From Anaeramoeba flamelloides (taxonomy: Eukaryota; Metamonada; Anaeramoebidae), in assembly GCA_027625915.1 (NCBI GenBank), contig JANTQA010000036.1, forward strand, positions 3,343,501 through 3,407,500: DNA of 64,000 bases. The letters are read 5' to 3'. The translations under genes and the position numbers were made by a program. The notes under the pieces were generated by a model, which worked only from the letters and a program-made list of their open reading frames with translations, was not told where the DNA came from and did no database searches. Every line of letters begins with the position of its first letter. Within the stretch, counting starts at the first letter, position 1. Positions 1 through 10,501 of this stretch are shown one piece after another.

Positions 1-429
1 TTTTAATCTTTTATTTTATTTTTATTTTTTTTCTTGATTTTTTTGTTTTTTTAACATCCTATCTAAAGACAAATCACAGACAAATATCTAAAATTGAAAA
101 ATAACCTAAACAAAAATTACAATTTTTAAAAATATTTATATTTCAAAATTATTTTATAATTATTTTTTTTTAATTTAAAAAAATAAATTTTTTTAAAAAT
201 TTCATTAAATCTTTTTATTTTTATTATTATTGATGGAAGAAGTGTACAATTACACTCTAAATGTCATTTTACTTAAATTTCCGAAAAGGTAATTTATGTG
301 TAAAATCATAGATTTCATGATTGCTCAAGAGAAAGACACACAAATTTTTTTATGCTTAAAAAGGAAAAACAAAAAATTGAAAAGAAAAACAAAAAATTGA
401 AAAAAAAAAAAAAGAAATTTAATAAGGGT

Positions 430-770
430 TTAAAAGAAGCAATGGGTAAAAAAAAAAAAAAGTCTAACTTTAATTAAAGAACTCCCAAAATCACAGTCAC
501 GATACTTTTTGTTGATTTTATAATTTGATAATTGATCATGAGTGTTCACTTCATGATCGTTATTTAAGTTGTTGTAATTTCTTTTTTTTTTTTTTGATCT
601 TGTTTGCTTTAAAACCTATGTACATGTTTAGCCTTTGCTTTTTCGTTTTTATTTTCAAGTTACTCATACTTTTTTGTTTCAGTGTTACAGTATTAGCATG
701 AAACCACTTGCTCTTTTTCCTTTGTAATTCTTCTTCGAAATATCAACATTATTCTGTCAATGTAAAAATG
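430..770 (-). repeat. family K repeat, copy 1
   Basis: Read on the minus strand, this stretch matches 9230-9500 read on the plus strand over about 250 bases at moderate identity. Shared landmarks are the ATCGTGACTGTGATTTTG box (rc at about 490-505 here) and a lysine-rich reading frame. The two copies lie as inverted repeats on either side of the RA-PH-CH gene. Confidence 0.5.
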
Positions 771-999
771 GAAAAAAATCAAATCATTTATATTTTTTAA
801 ATAATTCCAGAATCTTTTCTTTGAAAACCCTTTTTTTTTTATTTACTTTCTTACCAATTAAATGAAAAAATTAGCTTTTTTGTTGGTTCAATAATAAAAT
901 CAAAGTCGTAAATTTCTTTTAAATCATGATAACTTTTTTATTACAATTCAAAAAAAAATTTTAAATTGGATTAAAGATATTTCTCAGAAAAATTTAAAT

Positions 1000-1700
1000 T
1001 TTATCAAAAAAAGAAATTTATTATTTATTGATAAATCTGGGGATGAAGGTATTCTACTGAATTATTGGTCAATATCAATTAACCAAACTCTTCCATGATT
1101 TTTTCAAAAAAAAATATATTGCCAGAATTCAAGATTATTTGGATGTTATTTCAAAAAAAGAAATTCGAAACAAAAGTAGGTTATATACCAGAATAATGGT
1201 TTAAAATTTATTTATTGAATGAAATAAAATAAAAAATATATTTAAAAAAGAAAATAGTATAATTTTTTTAATAGATATATAAAAATATTTTGATTGGATT
1301 CATTATTTGCTTATCTATTATTCAAATAAAAAAATTATAAAAAATAAACTTTTCGTAAAATTTTTACTTGTGTATTATTTAAAGGTGGGGAATTGGTGTT
1401 TATCCAAGGAGATCATATATCTGTCCTTTATTCTTTGGATTTTATAACTCATTTTCTTTTATATAAACCCAAATCACTGGTATTGTACGTTCAAATGTTT
1501 GTAGGTGATTACATATTAATTATCAAAGGGTAAATAATTGTAATAAATTATCAAGTTGAAAATATATATAAAATCATTAGACACTATTGAATGGGAACTA
1601 ATAATGGTAAAGTTCAAAAAACTACAAATCAAAATGAAATTGTATATCTTGGAAGTTGTCTAGATATTAAAAACTCATTTATAATTTAACTTTGAAAAAG
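1000..1700 (+). pseudogene. degraded LINE-like reverse transcriptase remnant
   Basis: Three stretches appear in the order expected for a non-LTR reverse transcriptase. The first, near 1021-1080, reads LFIDKSGDEG then NYWSISIN, which resembles the K-G-D...NYRPISL block. The second, near 1393-1420, reads IQGDHISVLYSLDF, the QG-x-x-x-S block, followed near 1495-1525 by FVGDYILII in the place of the active-site (F/Y)xDD block. The third, near 1640-1660, reads EIVYLGSCLDI, resembling the common YLG block. The stretch is heavily worn and not expressible. The QGD-type spacing fits LINE-type rather than Ty3-type enzymes. Whether it belongs to the surrounding TIR element or was inserted into it cannot be told. 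Confidence 0.5.
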
Positions 1701-2129
1701 TTATTCCAATCTCAAAAAAAAAAAATCAATATCTTACCTGAAGAGAAATATTACCGATAAATTTATAATTTATTTTTTTTTAAAGTGTTTATTACATAGT
1801 TAACGACTATATATATTAAAAATATTTAGCCTAACCTACAAAAAGATTCTCAATGATATAGATAAATAAAAAAAATAAAAAAATTTTTTGTTAAGAAACC
1901 AAATTCTCCTCTACTTATTTATAAAACAGAGGTTAAAATAAAAAAAAGTTAGAATAACAATGTATTATTGAAAATTTAAACTCATTTTATAATTAAAATT
2001 TTTGAATTTCAATGAAATAGTTAATAACCTTACAGTCAGAGTACAGAAGGTTAAAGTGTTATTTGACAATCAAACAACTTAAAAGGATTAATATTGAAGT
2101 TGATAAATATTGAATCAAAAAACTAGAAA

Positions 2130-2345
2130 ATAGTCCTAGTTGGAAATGGTGTTAGGTTTTCATGGATTTAAAAGAATAGAGTAAAATATTTGTTTTAACT
2201 TCATTCTTTTGATTCTTGGAAAACCGCCATTAGCTTTTTTTTAATTTGAGAAATAAAAAGAAAATTTCAAAAATTTTCTTGTAATTTCTCAAATTAAAAA
2301 AAAGTTAGGTACTTGACTGCACTCTACATCACTTTATGACACACC
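2130..2345. repeat. fragment of family H element
   Basis: It contains GTTAGGTTTTCATGG, an internal AATTTGAGAAAT...ATTTCTCAAATT hairpin (about 2249-2300), and CTGCACTCTACATCACTTTATGACAC. These match the arms of the large palindrome at 44-48 kb, for example ACTCTACCGCACTTTACAGACAC near 47750. Confidence 0.45.
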
Positions 2346-2914
2346 ACAATAATATTTCACAATAATAAAATATCAAAACTATTTATTCACAACCCAAAAA
2401 TATTTAAGTTATCCATCAAGTTCAACAATCCTAATTTCAGTTCCTTTACTAATTTGTTAACTAGATATTATTATCTAATCACAAAAAAATAAAATCAATT
2501 TTGTCCTCGGTATTTAAAACATGAACAGAAAGAAATGATAGAAAATATCAATCAATTATTTATGGGTGTATCCTTCCTATGAATAAAATAGATTAATTTT
2601 TCGAAATAAATTAAAAATAATAAATCTTAATAAATTGATTTCAAACTGTCAAAGTTTGAAATTATATTCATTTATTAATAATCAAGAAATCTATGATTTA
2701 ACGCTTAAATTGTCTGAAAGGGGATCTAAGTCTAAGGACAACTGAATTGTAATTTACACTTCTTCAATAATCAAAAAAAGTAAAATTTTTGTTTTTATTA
2801 GGCACCCTTAAGATATAATGTACGATTTTATAAATCGTATTTTTTTTTATATATTTTAGTCTACTCTTTGTATTAGATTAAAAAATCATATTAGATTTTT
2901 ACTTCCTTAAACTT

Positions 2915-3172
2915 ATGTTTATTTCTTTTTTTTCAAATAGGGTTTCCCAAGAAGTAAGTTGTAATTTCTACACTCTAATCTCAGTTGAAAAAGGAAATGA
3001 AAATGAAGTAAAAATTTGTTCCCATTTAAAAGACAAAGAGTGTTATTTCGAGAAAGAATTTCCATTAATGGCAACCTTGAACTTGAAAATTAAGAAGAAT
3101 TTGTTTTTGTGGAACAATTCCAGAAGAAACCTCTTGAAGAATGTATTCTTTGAATATTTTTCGAAACTCTGA
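2915..3172 (+). other. unassigned exon-like open frame
   Basis: An open frame of about 75 sensible codons follows a strong acceptor-like sequence (pyrimidine tract ending CAAATAG at about 2940). The composition, with Cys, Trp, Glu and Lys mixed, looks coding (NFYTLISVEKG, CSHLKDKECYFEKEF). It ends in TGA 160 bases before the start of the RA-PH-CH gene. I do not recognise the product. It could be the last exon of a gene whose upstream part was disrupted by the family C element, or a relic. Confidence 0.25.
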
Positions 3173-3243
3173 AAAGAGTTAAAAATTGATACTGCTTGTA
3201 GTTGAAACATTTTGAAGCATAATTATTTCATAACATCATTTTT

Positions 3244-3276
<33 letters not shown>

Positions 3277-3334
3277 ACCGATTTCAAGTTTTCACATTTA
3301 CTCTGATACTTTAAAACATTTCTCTAAAAAAAAA

Positions 3335-5317
3335 ATGCATCAGTACTTGCCTCTCTCGCAAAGGGTAAAGCTTCAAAGAACTCAAAATGAAAATCAGCGA
3401 AATGTGAATCGGATTCCAATCAAACAAAGAAAACTCTCAATACGCATAGTTGAAGAAAGAATACAAAAAAGAATCTCACTACCAAGAAGCCAATCTAATA
3501 AAAACAACATTCAAAATAACTTTAGCAAATTACAAGACGAGATCAAAAAATTCTATTTACACAAAGAAAAAGAAAGTAAAGAAAATGTAGAAACAGAAAA
3601 GGGAAAAGAAGAAAAAGAAAAAGAAAAAGAAAAGAACGAAAAAAACAGGTTTAATGATCAACTAGATCACCATTTTTGCTTGTCTGATAGCATTTCCGAT
3701 TTTTTAAATCTCTTAGAGCACTTAACCATTTATTTAAGCAACAAAGATATCAAATCATTTGAAACCTTTATCGAAAAGGTTTTCAGGTTTAATAAGACAC
3801 TAGTGTCAATGTCTGAGATCTCTGATAAAATTGTGATTCAATTTTGCCAAACACACGCTATTGAGTCGTATCAAAAATATCTTTTATCTCAAATTTTTAC
3901 CACGATTTCAAAATCAATTTTTAATTTATTAACATTCAGCAGCGGATATCTGAAAGGGTTGGATTATTTTTATGATCAAATTCAATCTGAAAAAGAAATA
4001 ATTGATTTAAAACTCCTAGAGGTGGTGAATAAAATATCTTCCTTTATTGAATTTATTGAAAAGTATGAAAATGATCTCTCGAAAGCTGATGAAGAAGGTG
4101 GTGACGGTGACGACGGAGATGACGACGATGATAACGCAAGTGTGGATGGTAATATTGATAATGAAATAAAAAAAGTGGAATTAAGACCACAGGTTTTAAA
4201 TGGATCAACATCTTATCGTGAACGATTGAAATTAATAAAAATTAGAAGACAGTCTCGAATATTTCAAACTCCATTTAATTTTGATGATCAGATGAAAAAT
4301 CATAATTTGGAGAAAACATCATCAAATAAAATGAATCTCGAAAAACAAAATGTTAAAAAACAAGAAAATCAACAGATCGAACAACAAGAACAAAATAAAG
4401 AACAAGAGCAAAAAAAAGAACAAGATAAAAAAAAAGAACAAGAGCTAAAAAAAGAAATTGCAAAGCAAAAAACAATAAACCCTTTAGCGAAATTAAAGCC
4501 AATTAACCCTTTAGCTAGATTACAACAAATTCATAAATTAAAAAAATTACAAGCATTAAAACAAATACAACAAACAAAACAATCAATTGAAGCGGAACAA
4601 AAAAAAAAAGAAAATCAAAAAAATGAAATTAAAGAAGAAAAACAAAAAGAAAGAGAAAGAGAAAACGAAAAAGAAATTATTCAACAAACAATAATCCAAA
4701 CAAAAGAAAACAAATCGCCCAAAATAAATAAAATTCATTACAAAAGCCAAGAAAAAATTGATTTTAAAAAAGGTTTAATTAAAGTATACTTTGATAACAA
4801 ATCTTTTAAAACTTTAGCTTTGACAAATAAGCAAACTGTCCATGAGTTGATTGGAATAATTCATAAAAAAATCTTTTTTCAAAATACAGAGAATTTTGTG
4901 TTTGTAGAAAAAATTGGGAATATTGAAAGAATTTTAAATCCAGAATTAAAGCCATCGTTTTTAAGAGAATTGTGGGTTAAGTCTGAAATGGATTATTGTA
5001 AATTTGAATATAAAGATAAATCTAAAGTGAAAAATCTATATAATACTGATGAAAAGAGATTTATAAAAATCTATTTGCAAAATTCCAGTTATATCACTTT
5101 ATTAATTTCCCCAAGTACTCTTTGTTCAGATGTTTTAAAAAAAATTTGTAATAAACTTAGGATTCATCAAAAATCCACAAGAGGGTTTTCAATTTATTTA
5201 AAGGAAGACCTTCATTATTGTTCTTATTCAACTTTAGGAAGATTTGTACAAGTAGACACATCAACAAAAATTAATAACTCAAATCAAAAAGAAAATAATA
5301 ATAATATTAATAGCACA

Positions 5318-5357
<40 letters not shown>

Positions 5358-5418
5358 GTAGTAACAACAACAACAACAACAAAAACAACAATAATAATGA
5401 TAATAATACTAACAACAA

Positions 5419-5512
<94 letters not shown>

Positions 5513-7177
5513 AACAATAACAACATAAACAACAATAACAATACAAATATTTCAAATAATAGTCTTAATAACAACATTAGTAATTACAATAACAATTACA
5601 CTAATAATATTCAACTTAAAAATATTAAAGAAAATGAAAAAAAAACTTTTTATGATTTAAGAGTCATTGAAGAAGATGAAAATATTTTTAAATGTGTAAA
5701 AACTTCAGAATTACATTCGAAAAAAATTATTTTCATTTTTAAACAAAATAAATTACAATCACCAAAAAGGGAATCTATTAAATGGGGCCAAACGCCAATT
5801 AGCTTAAGAAGAATGAAACAAATTCAAATTGATATAGATTATGAAAAAAGAAGAACACTACAATTAATTTTTGATCAAGGTTCACAAAATAATTTAAAAG
5901 ACTTTGATTCAAATAATAATAACAATAAAAATGGTTTATTGGATAATACAAATACCACAACCAATACCAATACAAATACAAAAACAAACACTAATAACAA
6001 TAATGGTCAAATCAATAATCACATTCATTCTAATGTTAATTTTGATGAAAATGAAAATTATCCAATTAATACTGAAATTACTGAAAAGGGAGATCAAAAT
6101 TGTGAATGTTATATTTGGGAAAATAATGAATGCTGGAAAAAAAAAATATTATCTATTCAAGGGCATAAATTATATTATTTTAATAATTATGAAACATCAC
6201 AAAATAAATTTCAAACAATTTCATTATTAAACGCACAGATCGATATAGATCAAAAATTGTTTCAACAGAAAACAAATATTATCTTTTTGACAACAGAAAC
6301 AAATGAATATTACAGCTTTTCGTTTATTTCAACATCAGATTTTAATTTATGGAAAACAATAATTACTCGAGGAATAGTTTCATTGAATACAAGTCCAACA
6401 ATAACTATATTGACGAATGGCATCAAAAATAAAAAAGATGAAACTTTACTAAACGAGCAAACCATTAAAACGATCAACCAGTCAGATTATGTTAAGAGAC
6501 AGATGCAAATAAATTGCTTTATGAATTGGTTAAATTATTATTTGGTACAAAACGCAAAGCATGTCCATTTAAAGAATAAAAAAGTCACCAATTTGGAAAA
6601 GGAACTCGAAGATGGATTAGTTTTATTAATGGTATATGAAGTTATAACACATCAAACATTGGAATACAATTTATATCCTAATTTATTATTGCACAAAATG
6701 AAGAATTTAAAAATCTTTTTTGACCAACTTCGCAGATTTAAAAATTTTGATGTTAAAACCAATTTTTTAATCACTGAAGAATCAGTCTTAGATGGCAATT
6801 TAAATCTAATTTTGAATCTTGTTTGGTTTTTAATTTATCGTGTAGAAAATGACAATACTTCAAAAGACCAATTACTGATATGGATTAAAGAAAAAGTATA
6901 TAATGTTTCAGACATTGGAATTCAAGATTTCATTTCTTTCAAAAACCCCGATATTCTTTTATTATTATTACACTCTTTAAAATCTACCATAATCCCTTAC
7001 CCTCAACAATTTTTTTCCAAAACAAATCAAGTCAAATTCCAAATTGCATTTGATTTAGTTGAAGAGATTTTAAAAATTCCTCAACTAATATCAATTCAAG
7101 AAATGTTAAATATTTTTGTAGATGAAAGAGCAATCATTACTTATTTATATTTTTTTAAAAATTATTATTCAAAATAA
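3335..7177 (+). CDS. RA-RA-PH-tandem CH protein (predicted Ras/Rap-to-actin linker)
   Basis: Predicted 1280-residue protein. Residues 1-470 are mostly charged and low complexity (Lys/Glu/Gln repeats, an Asp run near 260). A Ras-association-like domain sits at about 478-562 (IKVYFDNKSFKTLALT). A second, about 574-650, starts RFIKIYLQNSSYITLLI; it is interrupted by a roughly 110-residue Asn tract and seems to resume at about 768-805. A PH domain follows at about 920-1015 (CWKKKILSIQGHKLYYF ... FNLWKTII). The last 225 residues are two calponin-homology domains of the alpha-actinin/filamin kind: CH1 has LEDGLVLLMVYEVI and VLDGNLNLILNLVWFL; CH2 ends VDERAIITYLYFF, close to alpha-actinin DERAIMTYVSCF. 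RA-PH units bind Ras/Rap GTPases and membrane lipid, and CH pairs bind F-actin, so a cortical GTPase-actin link is inferred. I chose ATG 3335 because the open frame upstream has only a TTG and a poly-T run. Single exon. Confidence 0.85.
5300..5530 (+). repeat. AAC/AAT microsatellite encoding poly-Asn
   Basis: Nearly pure AAT then AAC triplets within the RA-PH-CH gene. The tract falls inside the second RA domain, so it is probably an expanded loop. It also creates a long antisense Leu frame that is not a gene. Confidence 0.95.
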
Positions 7178-7255
7178 ATATAAAAATTCAATTGTTATTA
7201 AATAATTATTAAAAATTATTTTATTTTTATTTTTTTTTTGTGAAAATAAAAAGAT

Positions 7256-8384
7256 TTAAGGAGAGTAGTATTTTTGAAAATAAAATGAAATCTTTTCAAG
7301 ATCTTGAAATATTTTTTTTTGGTAATTTGTGTTTCGAATTTCGAAATGGATGAGTTAACCCCATTTAAACAATTTATTAATTTGAGTCTCTTTTTTGAAA
7401 TTCAAACTTTGCATGTTCCCAATTTAAAACGAAAAAAAGTAACCTATTATTTTTAAAAAGAATTAAATTAATTCTTGAAAAATGAGAAAACATATTTTTC
7501 GTTTTATGTTGGAAAGTATTGATTTCGATTAAAATTTTTTTTTTGGTTTCTTTTTCTTTGATTAATATTTCAATTCAAATCTTAGTCAATAAAAGTATTT
7601 GTGGTATAGGTGATTCAATAAATGAATATTTGGTAGAAGCTTAACTCCATTTTATCAATTAAATTGAGATCAATTATCCAAAAAAAAATTTTTCTTTTAG
7701 GTTTTGAAAAAGTTGTTTTCTGGTTTTCAAAAAATAAAAAAAAAATTTTTGAGAAATTTTTTCAATTTTGAAAAATTTTTTTAATAAATCTTTTGGTCTT
7801 ATTCACAAGAATCCTGATAACAATTCAAATCATTTTTGGTAGAAAAAAAATGATATTGTATTTTGAGGATAAAATTAACGAATTCCCAAATATCTTCAAA
7901 GAAATGTTATTTTGAAGAATAGAATTTCATCTTGATACAAAACAAAATTTCAAAGGATAAAATTTTTTACATGACTTTAAAACTTTGTTTATTAAAACTA
8001 TCATTCTTAAAGAAATACAATTATTTTTTAATCTGTTGAATCTATCAATTGTTTGGTTAACCAAAAGTTTTATCTCAAAAAAGAAAAAAAATATTTATAT
8101 TAATATTCCTGGTAATAAAGACTTGTTATAGTATAATAATGATCAAAATGGAAATAAGCGGGGTAAAAATAGTTATTGTGAGAAATAAAATTAATTTAAT
8201 AGTTTTCTTTTTTGGAAAAAATTGAATAAAAAAATTGATCTTGATTTACTAATTTTCTTTTATGACTTTCTTATTCGATCAGAATTTTTTCACACTGGGC
8301 ATATACAAAATTTGTAATTAGAGAATACCACCAATAACATATTTTAAAATTTTGTCTTGTTGTAGTCGAAGATTGATCTCTTAA
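7256..8384 (+). mobile_element. TTAA-flanked element, family A copy 1
   Basis: Starts TTAAGGAGAGTAGT and ends GATTGATCTCTTAA, with TTAA on both sides as the apparent target duplication. The body matches 23162-24297 (other strand) closely through most of its length, for example GGTAATTTGTGTTTCGA and TTGGTTAACCAAAAG. No intact transposase frame is seen, so it is a non-autonomous copy. The TTAA target suggests the piggyBac group, by analogy only. It lies directly downstream of the RA-PH-CH gene. Confidence 0.75.
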
Positions 8385-10066
8385 TGATGATATTGTTTTG
8401 AAAAAAAATCAAAAACTTTTTGAGATCAATGAATAATTATTTTTTTTTGGTAATTTGTGTTTCGACTTATTAAATGGAAGAGTGAACCTCATCTAAGTAA
8501 TTTATTAATTTGAGTCTATTTTTTGAATTCAAAATTCACATTATTATCAATATAAAACACAAATAAGTAACAATATGCTTTTTATTAACAGCTAAGTTAA
8601 TGCTTGAAAATGGGTAAACAATATTTTCTTTTTCAGTTAGAAAGTATTAATTTTGATAGAAAATTTTTTATATTATTATTATTTTAAATTATTAATATTT
8701 CAATTCAAATCTCAGCCAATAAAACTAATTTGTCATATAGCGGATTAAGTGAATTAAAATTCGGTAGAAATTTGATAAAAGTTTATCAACAAATTGAGAT
8801 ATTTTAAGCAAAATTTTTTTATTTATTGAAGTTTGAAAAAAGTAGTTTTCGGGTTATCAAAATAACAAAAAAAATTAAGAAAATCTTTTTAATTTTGAAA
8901 AAAATTATTTTAACAAATTGTTTGGCCTCATTCACAAGAACATTTATAATAATTTAAATCTTTTATTAGGAAAAAAATTACTTTTTTAATTTAGAGGATA
9001 AAATCACCTAATTCCCAAAATTCTTGCAGTTTAATATTTGATTTAAATAAATTAATTTTTCTACACTCGTTTAAAATCCCTGAAATTTGAAAAAAGAGTA
9101 TCTTGTATTTGATGTGAAGATGATGTTTTTTGGTTATTCACTTATGGTTCTTCAACTTCATATTAATTTTAAGAGCGATTGAAAACATCATTTTTTTTTT
9201 TTATCCCTTACTGGATTTTTTCCATATTTTTGGAAGAAGGACCACTAAGAAAAAAATCAAGTGTATATTTGCTAATACAAACATTCTGAAACATGAAAGT
9301 ATATATCCTAAAAATAAAAACGAAAAATTAATGGCTAAAAATGACCAAGTGTTGAAAAAAATAAGATCAAAAAGAAAAAAGAAATTACAACAAATTAAAC
9401 AGAACCCCCAATGAAAATTCATTATTTATTATCGAATTAAACCAAAAATCAACCAAAAATATCGTGACTGTGATTTTGAGGTGTTTTTCTTAATTGAAAA
9501 TTAATTTTTTTTTTTTTTTGATTTTTTTTGAATTACTTCTAATACACCCTTTTTAAATTTCAATTTTTTTCTTTTCTTATCACTTTGTATTTTTTTTTGT
9601 ATATTATTTTTTTCTTTGACCTTAATAGTTAGAAAGATAATTTTGGTATTCTCCCCATTAATAATCATGAAACCTTTTATTTTGGACTTTAATTTCTTAA
9701 AGAAATTTTGGTAAAAGAATATCTAGGTTTTTATTTAAACTTTGTAATAATAATAAAGTCTTCATATTAATATTTATTAAAATAAAGAATATTCTTTATT
9801 TATAAGTAATGAACAGAAAGATAAACTGGGTAAAAAACTTTTTATAATATAAGAAATAAAATGAATTTAAATGTTTTCTTTTTAATAAAAAATAAAAAAA
9901 AAAAATAGAAAAAAACTTTTTCATTTTGAAGTTTTCAGAGTTGATTATTATTTTATTGAAATTCAAAAAGAGAAAATTCATACGTAAAGAATAACACCAA
10001 TAGTATATAAAAATATTATGTAAGGTTGCCATGAACTTTTGATTACTTGTATGAAAATTTCTTAAA
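8381..10066 (+). mobile_element. family A copy 2, adjoining copy 1 and internally interrupted
   Basis: The TTAA that closes copy 1 (8381-8384) also opens this copy, so the two stand head to tail sharing one TTAA. The left part matches copy 1 to about 9050; the right part resumes at about 9700-10030 (GAATAACACCAATAGTATAT versus GAATACCACCAATAACATAT). About 0.65 kb of unrelated DNA, including family K copy 2, lies between. The right end is imprecise. Confidence 0.6.
9130..9414 (+). other. family K repeat copy 2 with a basic open frame
   Basis: A 94-codon frame whose second half is rich in Lys (KNKNEKLMAKNDQVLKK). The minus strand of 430-770 encodes a diverged counterpart: WFHANTVTLKQKSM there versus CIFANTNILKHESI here. 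Conservation of the frame between copies suggests descent from an element-encoded protein. No known domain is recognised. Confidence 0.35.
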
Positions 10067-10070
10067 GTAT

Positions 10071-10304
10071 TCATTTGATTTCTTCAAGTAAATATAAAAA
10101 AAAAAAAAAAAAATGTAAAAAAATAAAAACTATACACCCAACAACTCTCCCTAAAACCATAATTTGAAGTCGAGATATTATCGAGTTGAGTAAAATTTTG
10201 TCAATTCTCTCAATAATTTGATACAGAACCCTCCATAAACCGAGGTTGTATTTTGTTCCAATTCTTATTCTAATTCGATTTTTATAATCTCCAAAAATAT
10301 TCAA
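10071..10304 (-). pseudogene. worn RCC1-repeat-like fragment
   Basis: The frame reads NIFGDYKNRIRIRIGTKYNLG, which resembles an RCC1 blade (xxFGDNxxGQLGIGTK) with the diagnostic GQLG lost. It lies just downstream of the RCC1-BTB gene on the same strand and ends in a poly-F run. It may be a relic of a neighbouring paralogue. Confidence 0.3.
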
Positions 10305-10501
10305 ATTCTGTCCGACAATTTCTTCAAAGAATTAACACTTCTATGAAGTAAAAAGATTTCAAATAAAAAATTAAGAACAATAATTATACTATTTTATAAT
10401 TTAAAAAAAATTAAAACTCTTATTATGATTATTTATTATTATTGGTAAATTTGTAGGAAATTTATTTCAACTTGAATATTTTAACAATAATCAAGCACAA
10501 A

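Larger units (their letters stand above)
231..2772. mobile_element. TIR element, family C copy 1 (2.5 kb)
   Basis: The two ends are inverted copies of each other over roughly 95 bases. The left end has GAAGAAGTGTACAATTACAC followed by AAATCATAGATTTC about 70 bases in. The right end, read on the minus strand, has GAAGAAGTGTAAATTACA and the same AAATCATAGATTTC box. A fragment with the same right end lies at 36940-37200, inside an INTS2 intron. The interior holds a degraded reverse-transcriptase-like stretch, a family K repeat and a family H terminal fragment, so it is a composite of insertions. Ends are good to about 10 bases; no target duplication was defined. Confidence 0.65.

Noticed and set aside
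3212-3334. N-terminal extension with a poly-Phe run on the RA-PH-CH protein
   Set aside because: Starts at TTG and is encoded by a poly-T tract; more likely 5' UTR or an intron tail. ATG 3335 preferred.
5284-5577. 97-codon minus-strand poly-Leu frame
   Set aside because: Antisense of the Asn repeat in the RA-PH-CH gene; pure low complexity.
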